60,773 nucleotides of DNA from a bacterium (lineage in GTDB: Bacteria; Bacillota; Bacilli; Lactobacillales; Streptococcaceae): assembly GCA_905221375.1 (NCBI GenBank), contig CAJNCY010000011.1, positions 1 to 60,773 of the forward strand, in the 5' to 3' direction. The notes beneath the pieces were generated by a model. That model worked only from the letters and a program-made list of their open reading frames with translations, made no database searches and was not told where the DNA came from. The translations under genes and the position numbers were made by a program. Positions 54,481 to 60,773 of this stretch are shown here, in pieces (position 1 is the stretch's first letter; the number at the start of each line of letters is the position of its first letter).

Positions 54481-57112
54481 ATTTAGCCTCGTACCAGGTT
54501 GCCCCTTCATTCTCATCTGCGATAAGGGGAACACTGAGTTGAATGGCTTCTTCCATAGTTTGTTTGACCAATTTTTTCATCTCTGCCAATTCAAATTTAG
54601 GAACTTCAAGGACGATTTCATCGTGCACTTGCAACAGCATCTTAGTCTGATAACCACCTGCAACCAAGGCTTTGTCCAGCTGAATCATAGCAATCTTGAG
54701 AATATCTGCCGCCGACCCCTGGATAGGGGAGTTAATAGCAGTTCTCTCCGCAAAACCACGAATGTTGAAGTTACGCGAATTGATATCTGGCAACTCACGA
54801 CGACGTTTAAAGAGGGTCTCTACATAGCCCTTATCACGCGCCTCACGCACCACTTCATCCATGTAGTTTTTAATACCTGGGAAGCGTTCAAAGTAGGTAT
54901 CAATGTAGGCTTTGGCCTCCTTACGGCTGATGCCCAGATTATTAGACAAGCCAAAGTCTGAAATCCCGTAAACCACTCCAAAGTTAACCGCCTTGGCATT
55001 ACGACGGTCATTTGCAGTCACATCCTCGGGACGCTCAATTCCAAAGACACGCATGGCTGTCGAAGTATGGATATCTGCTCCCTCTTGAAAGGCTTTAATC
55101 AAGTGCTCGTCTTTAGAGATGTGCGCCAAAACACGCAATTCAATCTGTGAATAGTCCGAGCTGAGAAGGACACTATCCTCCCACTCAGGCACAAAAGCCT
55201 TACGAATGAGACGGCCCTGCTCCAAACGCACAGGAATATTTTGCAAGTTTGGATCAACACTAGACAGACGCCCAGTCTGGGTCAAATCCTGAACATAGCG
55301 AGTATGAATCTTGCCATCAGCCAAAATCCAGTCCTGCAAGCCAATTACATAAGTAGATTGAATCTTAGCAATCTGACGGTAGTCAAGAATTTTCTTAACA
55401 ATCGGAGCAATCGGAGCCAGACGCTCCAAAACATCCACTGCTGTCGAGTATCCAGTCTTAGTTTTCTTAGTGTATTCTAGAGGTAGCCCCAATTTTTCAA
55501 AGAGAAGCACGCCCAACTGCTTAGGCGAGTTGATATTAAACTCCTCACCAGCCAGTTCGTAAATCTCCTGAGTCAGTTTTTCAATGACAAGCTCATTTTC
55601 AGCCTGCATCTCACACAAAGTCTCTTTCTTAACCGTAATCCCTGCAATTTCCATCTTGGCAAGGACAAAGGCTAGAGGTTGCTCTATATCATAAAGAAGC
55701 TCTAATTGTCCATTTTCACTGAGTTTTTCAAGTAAAACAGGCTCTGTTTCAACCAAAACTGCAATCTTACGAGCCAAGTGTTCCAAGAATTTCTCACGTT
55801 CAGGAATGGCCTTCTTGACTCCCTTACCATAGAAAGTCTCATCATCAACCAAATAAGTCTGACCATAAAGACTAGCGATGGTCGCAATTTCATTGTTCTC
55901 CACAGTCGAAAGGAGGTATTTAGCCAAACGGCTGTCAAAAGCAGGCGCCTGCAAATCCACACCCAAACGATGCAAGAGAACTTTAGCTTTCTTAAAGTCA
56001 TAAACTCTCAAAGGTGTTTTTTCTAGAAAATCCTTAAAAATAGGCTCTTGCAAAAGCTCAAGCTTGTCTGTAGCATAGAGCTTTTCCCCACAAGACCAGA
56101 CAAATCCAACCAAATCATCCGTATGGTAATTCTCACCAAAAAGCTCAAAATGGAAGATAGATTCTTCACTCAGCATATTTTGACTGATTTGGTCAACGAT
56201 AGTAAAGTCCAAGCTCTCAGCCACATCAGCTGACGATACATTTAAAGCCTGCTTGAGCTGTTTGAAGCCCATCTCATCGTAGAATTTCCCAAGATTTTCC
56301 ACATCTGGACCACTATAGACCAAATCCTCCAAACCAATCTCAATCGGTGCCTTGGTATCAATGGTCGCCAGTGTTTTCGACAAAAAGGCCTGTTCCTTAT
56401 CATTGATGAGATTTTCCTTCATCTTAGAAGCCTTCATCCCATCGATATTCTCATAAATCCCCTCGAGTGAGCCATGCTCCAGCAAGAGCTTGATACCCGT
56501 CTTTTCACCAATTTTGGTCACCCCAGGGATATTATCCGACTTATCACCCATGAGCGCCTTGAGATCGATAAACTGAGTCGGTGTGAGCCCCATCTTTTCC
56601 ATGAGATAGTCCGGCGTAAAAGCCTCAAACTCAGCCACACCTTTCTTGGAAATCTCAACCACCGTATGCTCATCCGTCAGTTGAATCAAATCCTTGTCTC
56701 CACTAACAATGGTAATATCAAAACCATCCTGCTCTGCTAGTTTATCTAGTGTCCCAATAATGTCATCCGCCTCATACTGAGCCAACTCATAGTGACGAAT
56801 CCCCATATGATCCAGCAACTCACGAATGAAAGGAAATTGCTCACGAAACTCATCAGGAGTCTTAGTCCGGCCGCCCTTATAGTCCGCATACATCTCTGTA
56901 CGGAAGGTCGTCTTTCCCGCATCAAAAGCCACCAAAATATGACTAGGCTCAACCCGCTCCAACAAATGGCTCAACATCAACTGAAAGCCATAAATCGCAT
57001 TGGTATGCAAACCAGCCGCATTCTTAAAACGGTCCAACTGCTGATAGAGTGCAAAAAACGCCCGAAAAGCAACAGAAGACCCATCAATCAATAATAATTT
57101 TTTCTTATCCAT
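54479..57112 (-). CDS. polA: DNA polymerase I
   Basis: 877 aa from the ATG at 57112 (MDKKKLLLIDGSSVAFRAFF). The 5' nuclease domain spans ~1-290, the middle domain is of the 3'-5' exonuclease fold, and the polymerase (~480-877) carries DYSQIELRVLAHIS, RRNAKAVNFGVVYG and LQVHDEIVLE. Pneumococcal Pol I is known to lack proofreading. No SD is visible before the ATG, and a TATAAT lies only 7 bases upstream, so the mRNA may have almost no leader. Confidence 0.97.
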   Translation of the reverse strand: MDKKKLLLIDGSSVAFRAFFALYQQLDRFKNAAGLHTNAIYGFQLMLSHLLERVEPSHILVAFDAGKTTFRTEMYADYKGGRTKTPDEFREQFPFIRELLDHMGIRHYELAQYEADDIIGTLDKLAEQDGFDITIVSGDKDLIQLTDEHTVVEISKKGVAEFEAFTPDYLMEKMGLTPTQFIDLKALMGDKSDNIPGVTKIGEKTGIKLLLEHGSLEGIYENIDGMKASKMKENLINDKEQAFLSKTLATIDTKAPIEIGLEDLVYSGPDVENLGKFYDEMGFKQLKQALNVSSADVAESLDFTIVDQISQNMLSEESIFHFELFGENYHTDDLVGFVWSCGEKLYATDKLELLQEPIFKDFLEKTPLRVYDFKKAKVLLHRLGVDLQAPAFDSRLAKYLLSTVENNEIATIASLYGQTYLVDDETFYGKGVKKAIPEREKFLEHLARKIAVLVETEPVLLEKLSENGQLELLYDIEQPLAFVLAKMEIAGITVKKETLCEMQAENELVIEKLTQEIYELAGEEFNINSPKQLGVLLFEKLGLPLEYTKKTKTGYSTAVDVLERLAPIAPIVKKILDYRQIAKIQSTYVIGLQDWILADGKIHTRYVQDLTQTGRLSSVDPNLQNIPVRLEQGRLIRKAFVPEWEDSVLLSSDYSQIELRVLAHISKDEHLIKAFQEGADIHTSTAMRVFGIERPEDVTANDRRNAKAVNFGVVYGISDFGLSNNLGISRKEAKAYIDTYFERFPGIKNYMDEVVREARDKGYVETLFKRRRELPDINSRNFNIRGFAERTAINSPIQGSAADILKIAMIQLDKALVAGGYQTKMLLQVHDEIVLEVPKFELAEMKKLVKQTMEEAIQLSVPLIADENEGATWYEAK

Positions 57113-57183
57113 ACACCCATTATAAAGGAAAGCAGGGAAAAATACCATTGGAAAGAGCTAGAGCAAGTATTTTTCAAACTTTT

Positions 57184-57191
57184 TCCGAATA
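57184..57191 (+). promoter_or_regulatory. cin-box-like site (TCCGAATA) upstream of the Rpn gene
   Basis: TTTTTCCGAATAAATAGATAG matches the ComX box pattern TNCGAATA and shares its downstream bases with the box at 49320. A separate -10 (TATAAT, 57239-57244) lies nearer the gene, with a TCTAG-TAAAC-CTAGA palindrome where its -35 would be. In pneumococcus a late competence gene (ccs16) lies beside polA, which fits. Confidence 0.55.
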
Positions 57192-57259
57192 AATAGATAG
57201 AGCCAGAGAATCTAGTAAACCTAGATTTAAAAATGTGCTATAATGAAAGGAGAAGAAAT

Positions 57260-58222
57260 ATGACTTTACGTCATCCGGGCATCAGCCCGACTAATGACTT
57301 GGTAGCTAAGAAAATCTTTAGCAATCCAGAGATCACTTGTCAATTTATCCGCGATATGCTAGACTTGCCCGCAAAAAATGTGACCATTTTGGAGGGAAGC
57401 AATATTCATATCTTGCCTCCCATGCCGTACTCGGCCCAGGATTTCTATACTAGCATAGATGTCTTGGCGGAGTTGGACAACGGCACACAAGTTATCATCG
57501 AAATACAAGTCCATCATCAGAATTTTTTCATTAATCGTTTGTGGGCTTATCTATGTAGTCAGGTCAATCAAAACCTAGAAAAAATTCGCCAGCAAGAGGG
57601 CAATACTCATCAAAGTTACAAACACATCGCACCAGTATACGCTATCGCAATTGTAGATAGTAACTACTTCCAAGATGATCAAGCTTTTCATAGCTTTAGT
57701 ATGCGAGAGGACACGACAGGTGAAGTCTTAACCATCACAAACAATGGACAGGAAAACCATCTAGTCAAGATGGCATTCTTGGAACTAAAAAAATATAGAG
57801 AAACCAGCAAAGACGAGGTTCGCAAGCCATGGTTGGAGTTTTTTGGGAATAAACCTTTTACCCAAGAACCCGAGCGAGCCATCAGTCAAGCAGATCAACT
57901 GCTGGACTACAAGAGCTGGTCCGAGGAGGACAGGAAGATGTTTAGCCAACTACGTATGCGCGAAGAACAAGCCTTGTTAGCACAGGACTATGCCTTGGAA
58001 CAAGCTGAGGAGAAAGGTTTAGAGCGTGGTCTTGAACGCGGTCGTGCTGAAGGGATTGAACAAGGACGATCTGAGGGTCTTGAACAGGGTTTAGAACGTG
58101 GAAAACTTTTTGCCTTCTTAGACATGGTTCGTCAACATGTTTTAACTTCCGAATTTGCGAGTGAACAATTAGGTATGACCGTCGCTGAGTTTGAAGAACT
58201 ATTGAAAGAGCATCACAAATAA
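57260..58222 (+). CDS. Rpn-family PD-(D/E)XK nuclease / putative transposase
   Basis: 320 aa from the ATG at 57260 (GGAGAAG upstream). The N-terminal ~220 residues are the PDDEXK_2/Rpn domain: NDLVAKKIFSNPEI at the start, the catalytic Asp in YTSIDVLAEL and the E-x-Q pair in VIIEIQVHHQ. The C-terminal part has LEFFGNKPF, a helical MFSQLRMREEQALL segment, charged ERG/EQG repeats and a final FEELLKEHHK. E. coli Rpn proteins are DNA endonucleases with phage-defence roles and encode an intragenic inhibitor. The same C-terminal part is repeated twice downstream. Confidence 0.9.
   Translation: MTLRHPGISPTNDLVAKKIFSNPEITCQFIRDMLDLPAKNVTILEGSNIHILPPMPYSAQDFYTSIDVLAELDNGTQVIIEIQVHHQNFFINRLWAYLCSQVNQNLEKIRQQEGNTHQSYKHIAPVYAIAIVDSNYFQDDQAFHSFSMREDTTGEVLTITNNGQENHLVKMAFLELKKYRETSKDEVRKPWLEFFGNKPFTQEPERAISQADQLLDYKSWSEEDRKMFSQLRMREEQALLAQDYALEQAEEKGLERGLERGRAEGIEQGRSEGLEQGLERGKLFAFLDMVRQHVLTSEFASEQLGMTVAEFEELLKEHHK
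57938..58222 (+). CDS. predicted intragenic small protein within the Rpn gene, 94 aa
   Basis: Within the Rpn frame, GAGGAGG (57922-57929 region) stands ~8 bases before the ATG at 57938 (MFSQLRMREEQ). This is a near-perfect SD inside a coding sequence. The product would be the C-terminal helical and ERG/EQG region alone. In E. coli rpn genes, an internally started C-terminal protein (RpnS) blocks the nuclease. That this happens here is inference from the SD and from its preservation in two downstream copies. Confidence 0.55.
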   Translation: MFSQLRMREEQALLAQDYALEQAEEKGLERGLERGRAEGIEQGRSEGLEQGLERGKLFAFLDMVRQHVLTSEFASEQLGMTVAEFEELLKEHHK

Positions 58223-58377
58223 GAACTAAAAAATACAGAGAAACCAGCAAAGACAAGGTTCGCAAGCCGTGGTTGGAGTTTTTCGGGAATAAACCCTTTA
58301 CTCAGCAACCCGAGCGAGCCATCAGCCAAGCAGATCAACTGCTGGACTACAAGAGCTGGTCCGAGGAGGACAGGAAA
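58223..58377 (+). pseudogene. second copy of the Rpn 3' part, upstream portion
   Basis: Begins GAACTAAAAAATACAGAG, a copy of the Rpn sequence from 57781 with one base lost in the A-run, directly after the Rpn stop. It lacks the nuclease domain and any good start until the internal ATG at 58378. Confidence 0.85.
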
Positions 58378-58590
58378 ATGTTTAGTCAACTACGTATGCG
58401 TGAAGAACAAGCCTTATTAGCGCATGACTATGCCTTGGAACAAGCGGAGGAAAAAGGCTTAGAGCGTGGGAAAATCTTTACCTTTCTAGATTTAGTACGC
58501 CAACATCTTTTAACCGCTGAGGTTGCGAGTGAGCAATTAGGTATGACTGTCTCTGAATTTGAAGAACTATTGAAAGAACATCACAAATAA
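58378..58590 (+). CDS. Rpn C-terminal small protein, copy 2 (70 aa)
   Basis: Starts at the same internal ATG (MFSQLRMREEQALL) with the same GAGGAGG 8 bases before it. The charged repeats are reduced to EEKGLERGK, and the end is FEELLKEHHK. A free antitoxin-like protein or a silent cassette for changing the Rpn C-terminus are both possible. Confidence 0.55.
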   Translation: MFSQLRMREEQALLAHDYALEQAEEKGLERGKIFTFLDLVRQHLLTAEVASEQLGMTVSEFEELLKEHHK

Positions 58591-58745
58591 GAACTAAAAA
58601 ATACAGAGAAACCAGCAAAGATAAGGTTCGCAAGCCGTGGTTGGAGTTTTTCGGGAATAAACCCTTTACTCAGCAACCCGAGCGAGCCATCAGCCAAGTA
58701 GATCAACTGCTGGACTACAAGAGCTGGTCCGAGGAGGACAGGAAA
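58591..58745 (+). pseudogene. third copy of the Rpn 3' part, upstream portion
   Basis: Again begins GAACTAAAAAATACAGAG right after the previous stop, nearly identical to copy 2 in this stretch, with the same lost base. Confidence 0.85.
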
Positions 58746-59009
58746 ATGTTTAGTCAACTACGTATGCGAGAAGAACAGGCATTGTTGGCACAGAACTATG
58801 CCTTGGAGCAAGCTGAGGAGAAAGGTTTAGAGCGTGGTCGTGCAGAGGGTATTGAACAAGGCTTAGAGCGCGGGAAAGTTGAAGGAAGTTTGTCTATGCT
58901 ACTAAATCTAGTCCATCAAGGTCTTTTGACTTCCGAGGTTGCCAGCCAGCAGCTGGGGATGACTGTCTCTGAGTTTGAAGAACTATTGAAAGTTTATAGA
59001 ATAACATAA
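58746..59009 (+). CDS. Rpn C-terminal small protein, copy 3 (87 aa)
   Basis: Same internal ATG and GAGGAGG. Charged repeat GLERGRAEGIEQGLERGKVE, then LSMLLNLVHQGLLTSEVASQ and a different last segment (LLKVYRIT). A terminator follows directly. The copies vary mostly in the repeat number and in the segment after it. Confidence 0.55.
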   Translation: MFSQLRMREEQALLAQNYALEQAEEKGLERGRAEGIEQGLERGKVEGSLSMLLNLVHQGLLTSEVASQQLGMTVSEFEELLKVYRIT

Positions 59010-59048
59010 AAGTGAACAAAGCTGAAACATCGTTTTGTTCACTTTTTT
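59008..59048 (+). terminator. terminator of the Rpn series
   Basis: AAAGTGAACAAA and TTTGTTCACTTT form a 12-bp stem followed by TTT, right after the last copy. Confidence 0.85.
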
Positions 59049-59086
59049 CTTCTTTTCAATAGAACTCTCACTATAGTCCATATCAC

Positions 59087-59119
59087 AAAAAGAGAAGGTC
59101 ATAAATCCTTCTCTTTTAT
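59087..59119 (-). terminator. terminator after LPxTG remnant
   Basis: AGAGAAGG and CCTTCTCT with T-runs on both sides. On the minus strand it follows the remnant stop by 13 bases. Confidence 0.7.
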
Positions 59120-59131
59120 ATCTTCAACTAA

Positions 59132-59257
59132 TTAGTTTTTGCGTTTCACAAATGGAAGTGCACCAAGGAGTAATCCAAGGAATCCTAATGGTGTAACCAC
59201 AACATTATCTTTTCCACTAGTATTTGGAAGTTCTTTCTTGTCTTCTATGTTTGCAGC
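59132..59257 (-). pseudogene. C-terminal remnant of an LPxTG surface protein
   Basis: The minus strand frame reads AANIEDKKELPNTSGKDN, a hydrophobic helix (TPLGFLGLLLGALPF) and VKRKN-stop. It has the order sorting signal, membrane span, basic tail. LPNTS replaces the expected LPxTG, and a stop lies just before AANIEDKK. The rest of the gene is gone; the ~85 bases to the next gene show nothing. Confidence 0.8.
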
Positions 59258-59341
59258 TTAAGCTTGATAAGTATTATATCAGCAAGTATCTGCTATAAAA
59301 AACTAAGCTAAAAATCTCCTAGTGACATAAATAAATTCAAA

Positions 59342-60577
59342 CTACACCCACTCACCGTTGGCATTTACGTAATAACCATCAACTGTAGTGCTTACTGCAA
59401 GGGCACCTGAGCTATAAGCATAGTACCATTTACCACCTACTTGGAACCAGCCTGTCTTCATAGCGCCTGAGCCATCAAGATAATACCATGTACCACTTTG
59501 GTTCAACCAGCCAGTTTGCATGGCACCTGAATTATTAAGATAATACCACTTACCATCTACAAGTTTCCAACCTGTCTGCATAGCACCTGAGCCATCAAGA
59601 TAATACCATGTACCATTTTCTTTTATCCATCTAGTACTCATTTTACCTAAACTGTCGAGATGGTACCAACTACCATTTATAAGTTTCCAACCAGTTTGCA
59701 TGGCACCTAAATCGTTTAAATAATACCAATTACCATCAACTTGTTTCCAACCAGTTCTCATCACACCAGTTTCATCCAAGTAATACCATGAACCATCTTT
59801 CAGCCAACCTGTCTTCATTCCATCTTCTTTAGAGAAATAATACCAGTCACTGTCAATTTTTTGCCATCCAGTAACTTTTTTACCGTCCTTGATATAGTAG
59901 ACTTTACCACCCTCTTCTTTAAATTGACCACTATTGGCAGTTGTTCCTTGATTTTGAGTATTATTACCGGATGTATTTGAACGATAAACATGGTAAAGAA
60001 CACCATCTTTTAGCTTACCAGTAACATAGGTATAGTTTTCAATTTCTGGATGACTTGTATCAGATGCTGCAGAACCTGTACGTGAATTTTTAATATCAAT
60101 TGGAACGTCACTATTTAGTTTATATTCTACAAAACGAACTTCTTTGATTGAAGAAGTTGAATTAGTTGCTCCGCTATTATTGTTTCCACTAGCATTACTA
60201 TGACCATTGTTTTGGTTGTTATCTCTATGGTATGGATTGGTTTGAGCACCAGAATTCGTACTACTTGATGTTTCTTTTGGAGCATATGTATGATATATGT
60301 TACCATCACGTTCTTCACTAGTAAGATATTTAAAATTCGTAATTTCAGGATGATCCTTAATAGATGCATCTGTTACAGCAGATCCTGTAAGTGGATCTTT
60401 AATATCCACAATTTTACCATTTTGAAATATCACATAGTGGACTTCTTTATTTGTTGAAGTTGCTTGATTACCTGTAGCAGCGACCCCAGTTCCTGTACTT
60501 GCAGCGCTCACTGGTTGAACTGCTACGATAGCGAGCACTGAAGTGGCTAGCAACATACCGGTTAGTGTTTTTCTCAT
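59342..60577 (-). CDS. choline-binding surface protein with duplicated N-terminal domain
   Basis: 411 aa. The signal peptide ends near residue 25 (VSAAST). Two related ~55-aa units follow: KEVHYVIFQNGKIVDIKDPL..GSAV..HPEITNFKYL..DGNIYHTY (~45-105) and KEVRFVEYKLNSDVPIDIKN..GSAASDT..HPEIENYTYV..DGVLYHVYR (~145-200), each with an Asn/Thr/Ser-rich linker. About nine choline-binding repeats (TGWKQVDGNWYYLNDLG type) end in NGEWV. I do not recognise the N-terminal unit as a named Cbp domain; the pattern (strand, TGS, Gly/Tyr, DG-YH-Y) recalls MucBP-like folds. Confidence 0.85.
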   Translation of the reverse strand: MRKTLTGMLLATSVLAIVAVQPVSAASTGTGVAATGNQATSTNKEVHYVIFQNGKIVDIKDPLTGSAVTDASIKDHPEITNFKYLTSEERDGNIYHTYAPKETSSSTNSGAQTNPYHRDNNQNNGHSNASGNNNSGATNSTSSIKEVRFVEYKLNSDVPIDIKNSRTGSAASDTSHPEIENYTYVTGKLKDGVLYHVYRSNTSGNNTQNQGTTANSGQFKEEGGKVYYIKDGKKVTGWQKIDSDWYYFSKEDGMKTGWLKDGSWYYLDETGVMRTGWKQVDGNWYYLNDLGAMQTGWKLINGSWYHLDSLGKMSTRWIKENGTWYYLDGSGAMQTGWKLVDGKWYYLNNSGAMQTGWLNQSGTWYYLDGSGAMKTGWFQVGGKWYYAYSSGALAVSTTVDGYYVNANGEWV

Positions 60578-60615
60578 AGGAAAACCTCCTGTGTTAAAAT
60601 AATAATTTTATATAC

Positions 60616-60644
60616 ATTATATTCTCTTTCTAAAATTAATGCAA
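60616..60644 (-). promoter_or_regulatory. promoter of choline-binding protein gene
   Basis: Minus strand TTGCAT, 17 nt, TATAAT, followed by a ~30-nt leader with AGGAGG. Confidence 0.8.
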
Positions 60645-60696
60645 GAAAAACATAAAAAGTGTAGAAATATTTAAAGGTAAAAAAGCTCTTTATTAT

Positions 60697-60773
60697 GGCT
60701 CTATAATATTTGTAGTGGGTAAATCCCCTATGGATCTTATGGAGCCTATTTTGTTGTAGAAAAAAAGTCCCAT
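60697..60773. mobile_element. possible insertion-sequence end (ISL3-like), cut by window edge
   Basis: GGCTCTATAATATTTGTAGT and the following GGGTAAA stretch recall ISL3-family ends in streptococci, and GGAGCC recurs at ~60740. No ORF is visible before the edge. Recognition is from memory of sequence character, so it is uncertain. Confidence 0.35.

Noticed and set aside
58273..58590. Longer TTG-started ORFs for the second and third Rpn copies
   Set aside because: The TTG (LEFF) has no SD, and the upstream frame is broken by a lost base; the internal ATG with GAGGAGG is a better start.

Overview
The window comes from a Mitis-group Streptococcus, either S. pneumoniae or a very close relative (S. 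pseudopneumoniae or S. mitis). Reasons: the gene order comAB, purC-L-F-M-N-H-D-E-K-B, bgaC/PTS/agaS/galM, trkAH, pavB, TCS08, rpsD; five BOX repeats; two choline-binding proteins; a five-repeat PavB-type (SSURE) adhesin. Species is inferred from synteny and sequence character, without a database search. Relative to the usual pneumococcal order as I recall it, strH is missing beside purB.

Layout. 1-1.2 kb: truncated IS30-family transposase, then a compact type I toxin-antitoxin locus (Fst-like toxin, antisense RNA, shared terminator). 1.3-8.3 kb: rpsD with a long leader, a two-component system (hk08/rr08), a pavB-type adhesin and a glycosyltransferase. 8.6-11.5 kb: a TrkA/TrkH potassium uptake pair and a nucleoside phosphorylase. 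11.6-14.5 kb: a sulfane-sulfur operon (rhodanese, CoA-disulfide-reductase/rhodanese fusion, rhodanese) with a CstR-like repressor gene and a GC-centred palindromic operator. 14.6-17 kb: a two-domain glyoxalase and a CAP-domain choline-binding protein. 17-25 kb: galM, agaS, a mannose-family PTS and bgaC, read divergently from a GntR regulator. 25-42 kb: the purine operon, interrupted by an AT-rich PIN-like-domain gene, a vanZ gene, a GNAT gene, a BOX, and three partial duplicates of pur gene ends.

42-49.4 kb: comAB and, upstream, a bacteriocin cluster. It encodes four double-glycine-leader peptides, several small membrane proteins (probable immunity) and a striking series of modules. Each module is a ComX cin-box-like site followed by a strong Shine-Dalgarno and a 16-17 codon mini-ORF. 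49.4-57.1 kb: housekeeping genes acpP, plsX, recO, an aminotransferase, a YeiH-type membrane protein, a CoA-binding protein and polA. 57.2-59 kb: an Rpn/PD-(D/E)XK nuclease gene behind a cin-box-like site, followed by two tandem copies of only its 3' part. An internal start with a near-perfect Shine-Dalgarno is kept in all three copies, which suggests an intragenic small protein (as in E. coli Rpn/RpnS toxin-antitoxin genes) whose gene has been amplified. 59.1-60.8 kb: an LPxTG-protein remnant, a choline-binding protein with a duplicated N-terminal domain, and what may be an IS end.

Competence links several parts: comAB has a ComE-type early box, while the bacteriocin modules and the Rpn gene carry late-type (ComX) boxes. 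The strongest candidates for something undescribed are the cin-box/mini-ORF modules (47.6-49.3 kb) and the Rpn C-terminal copies (57.9-59.0 kb).
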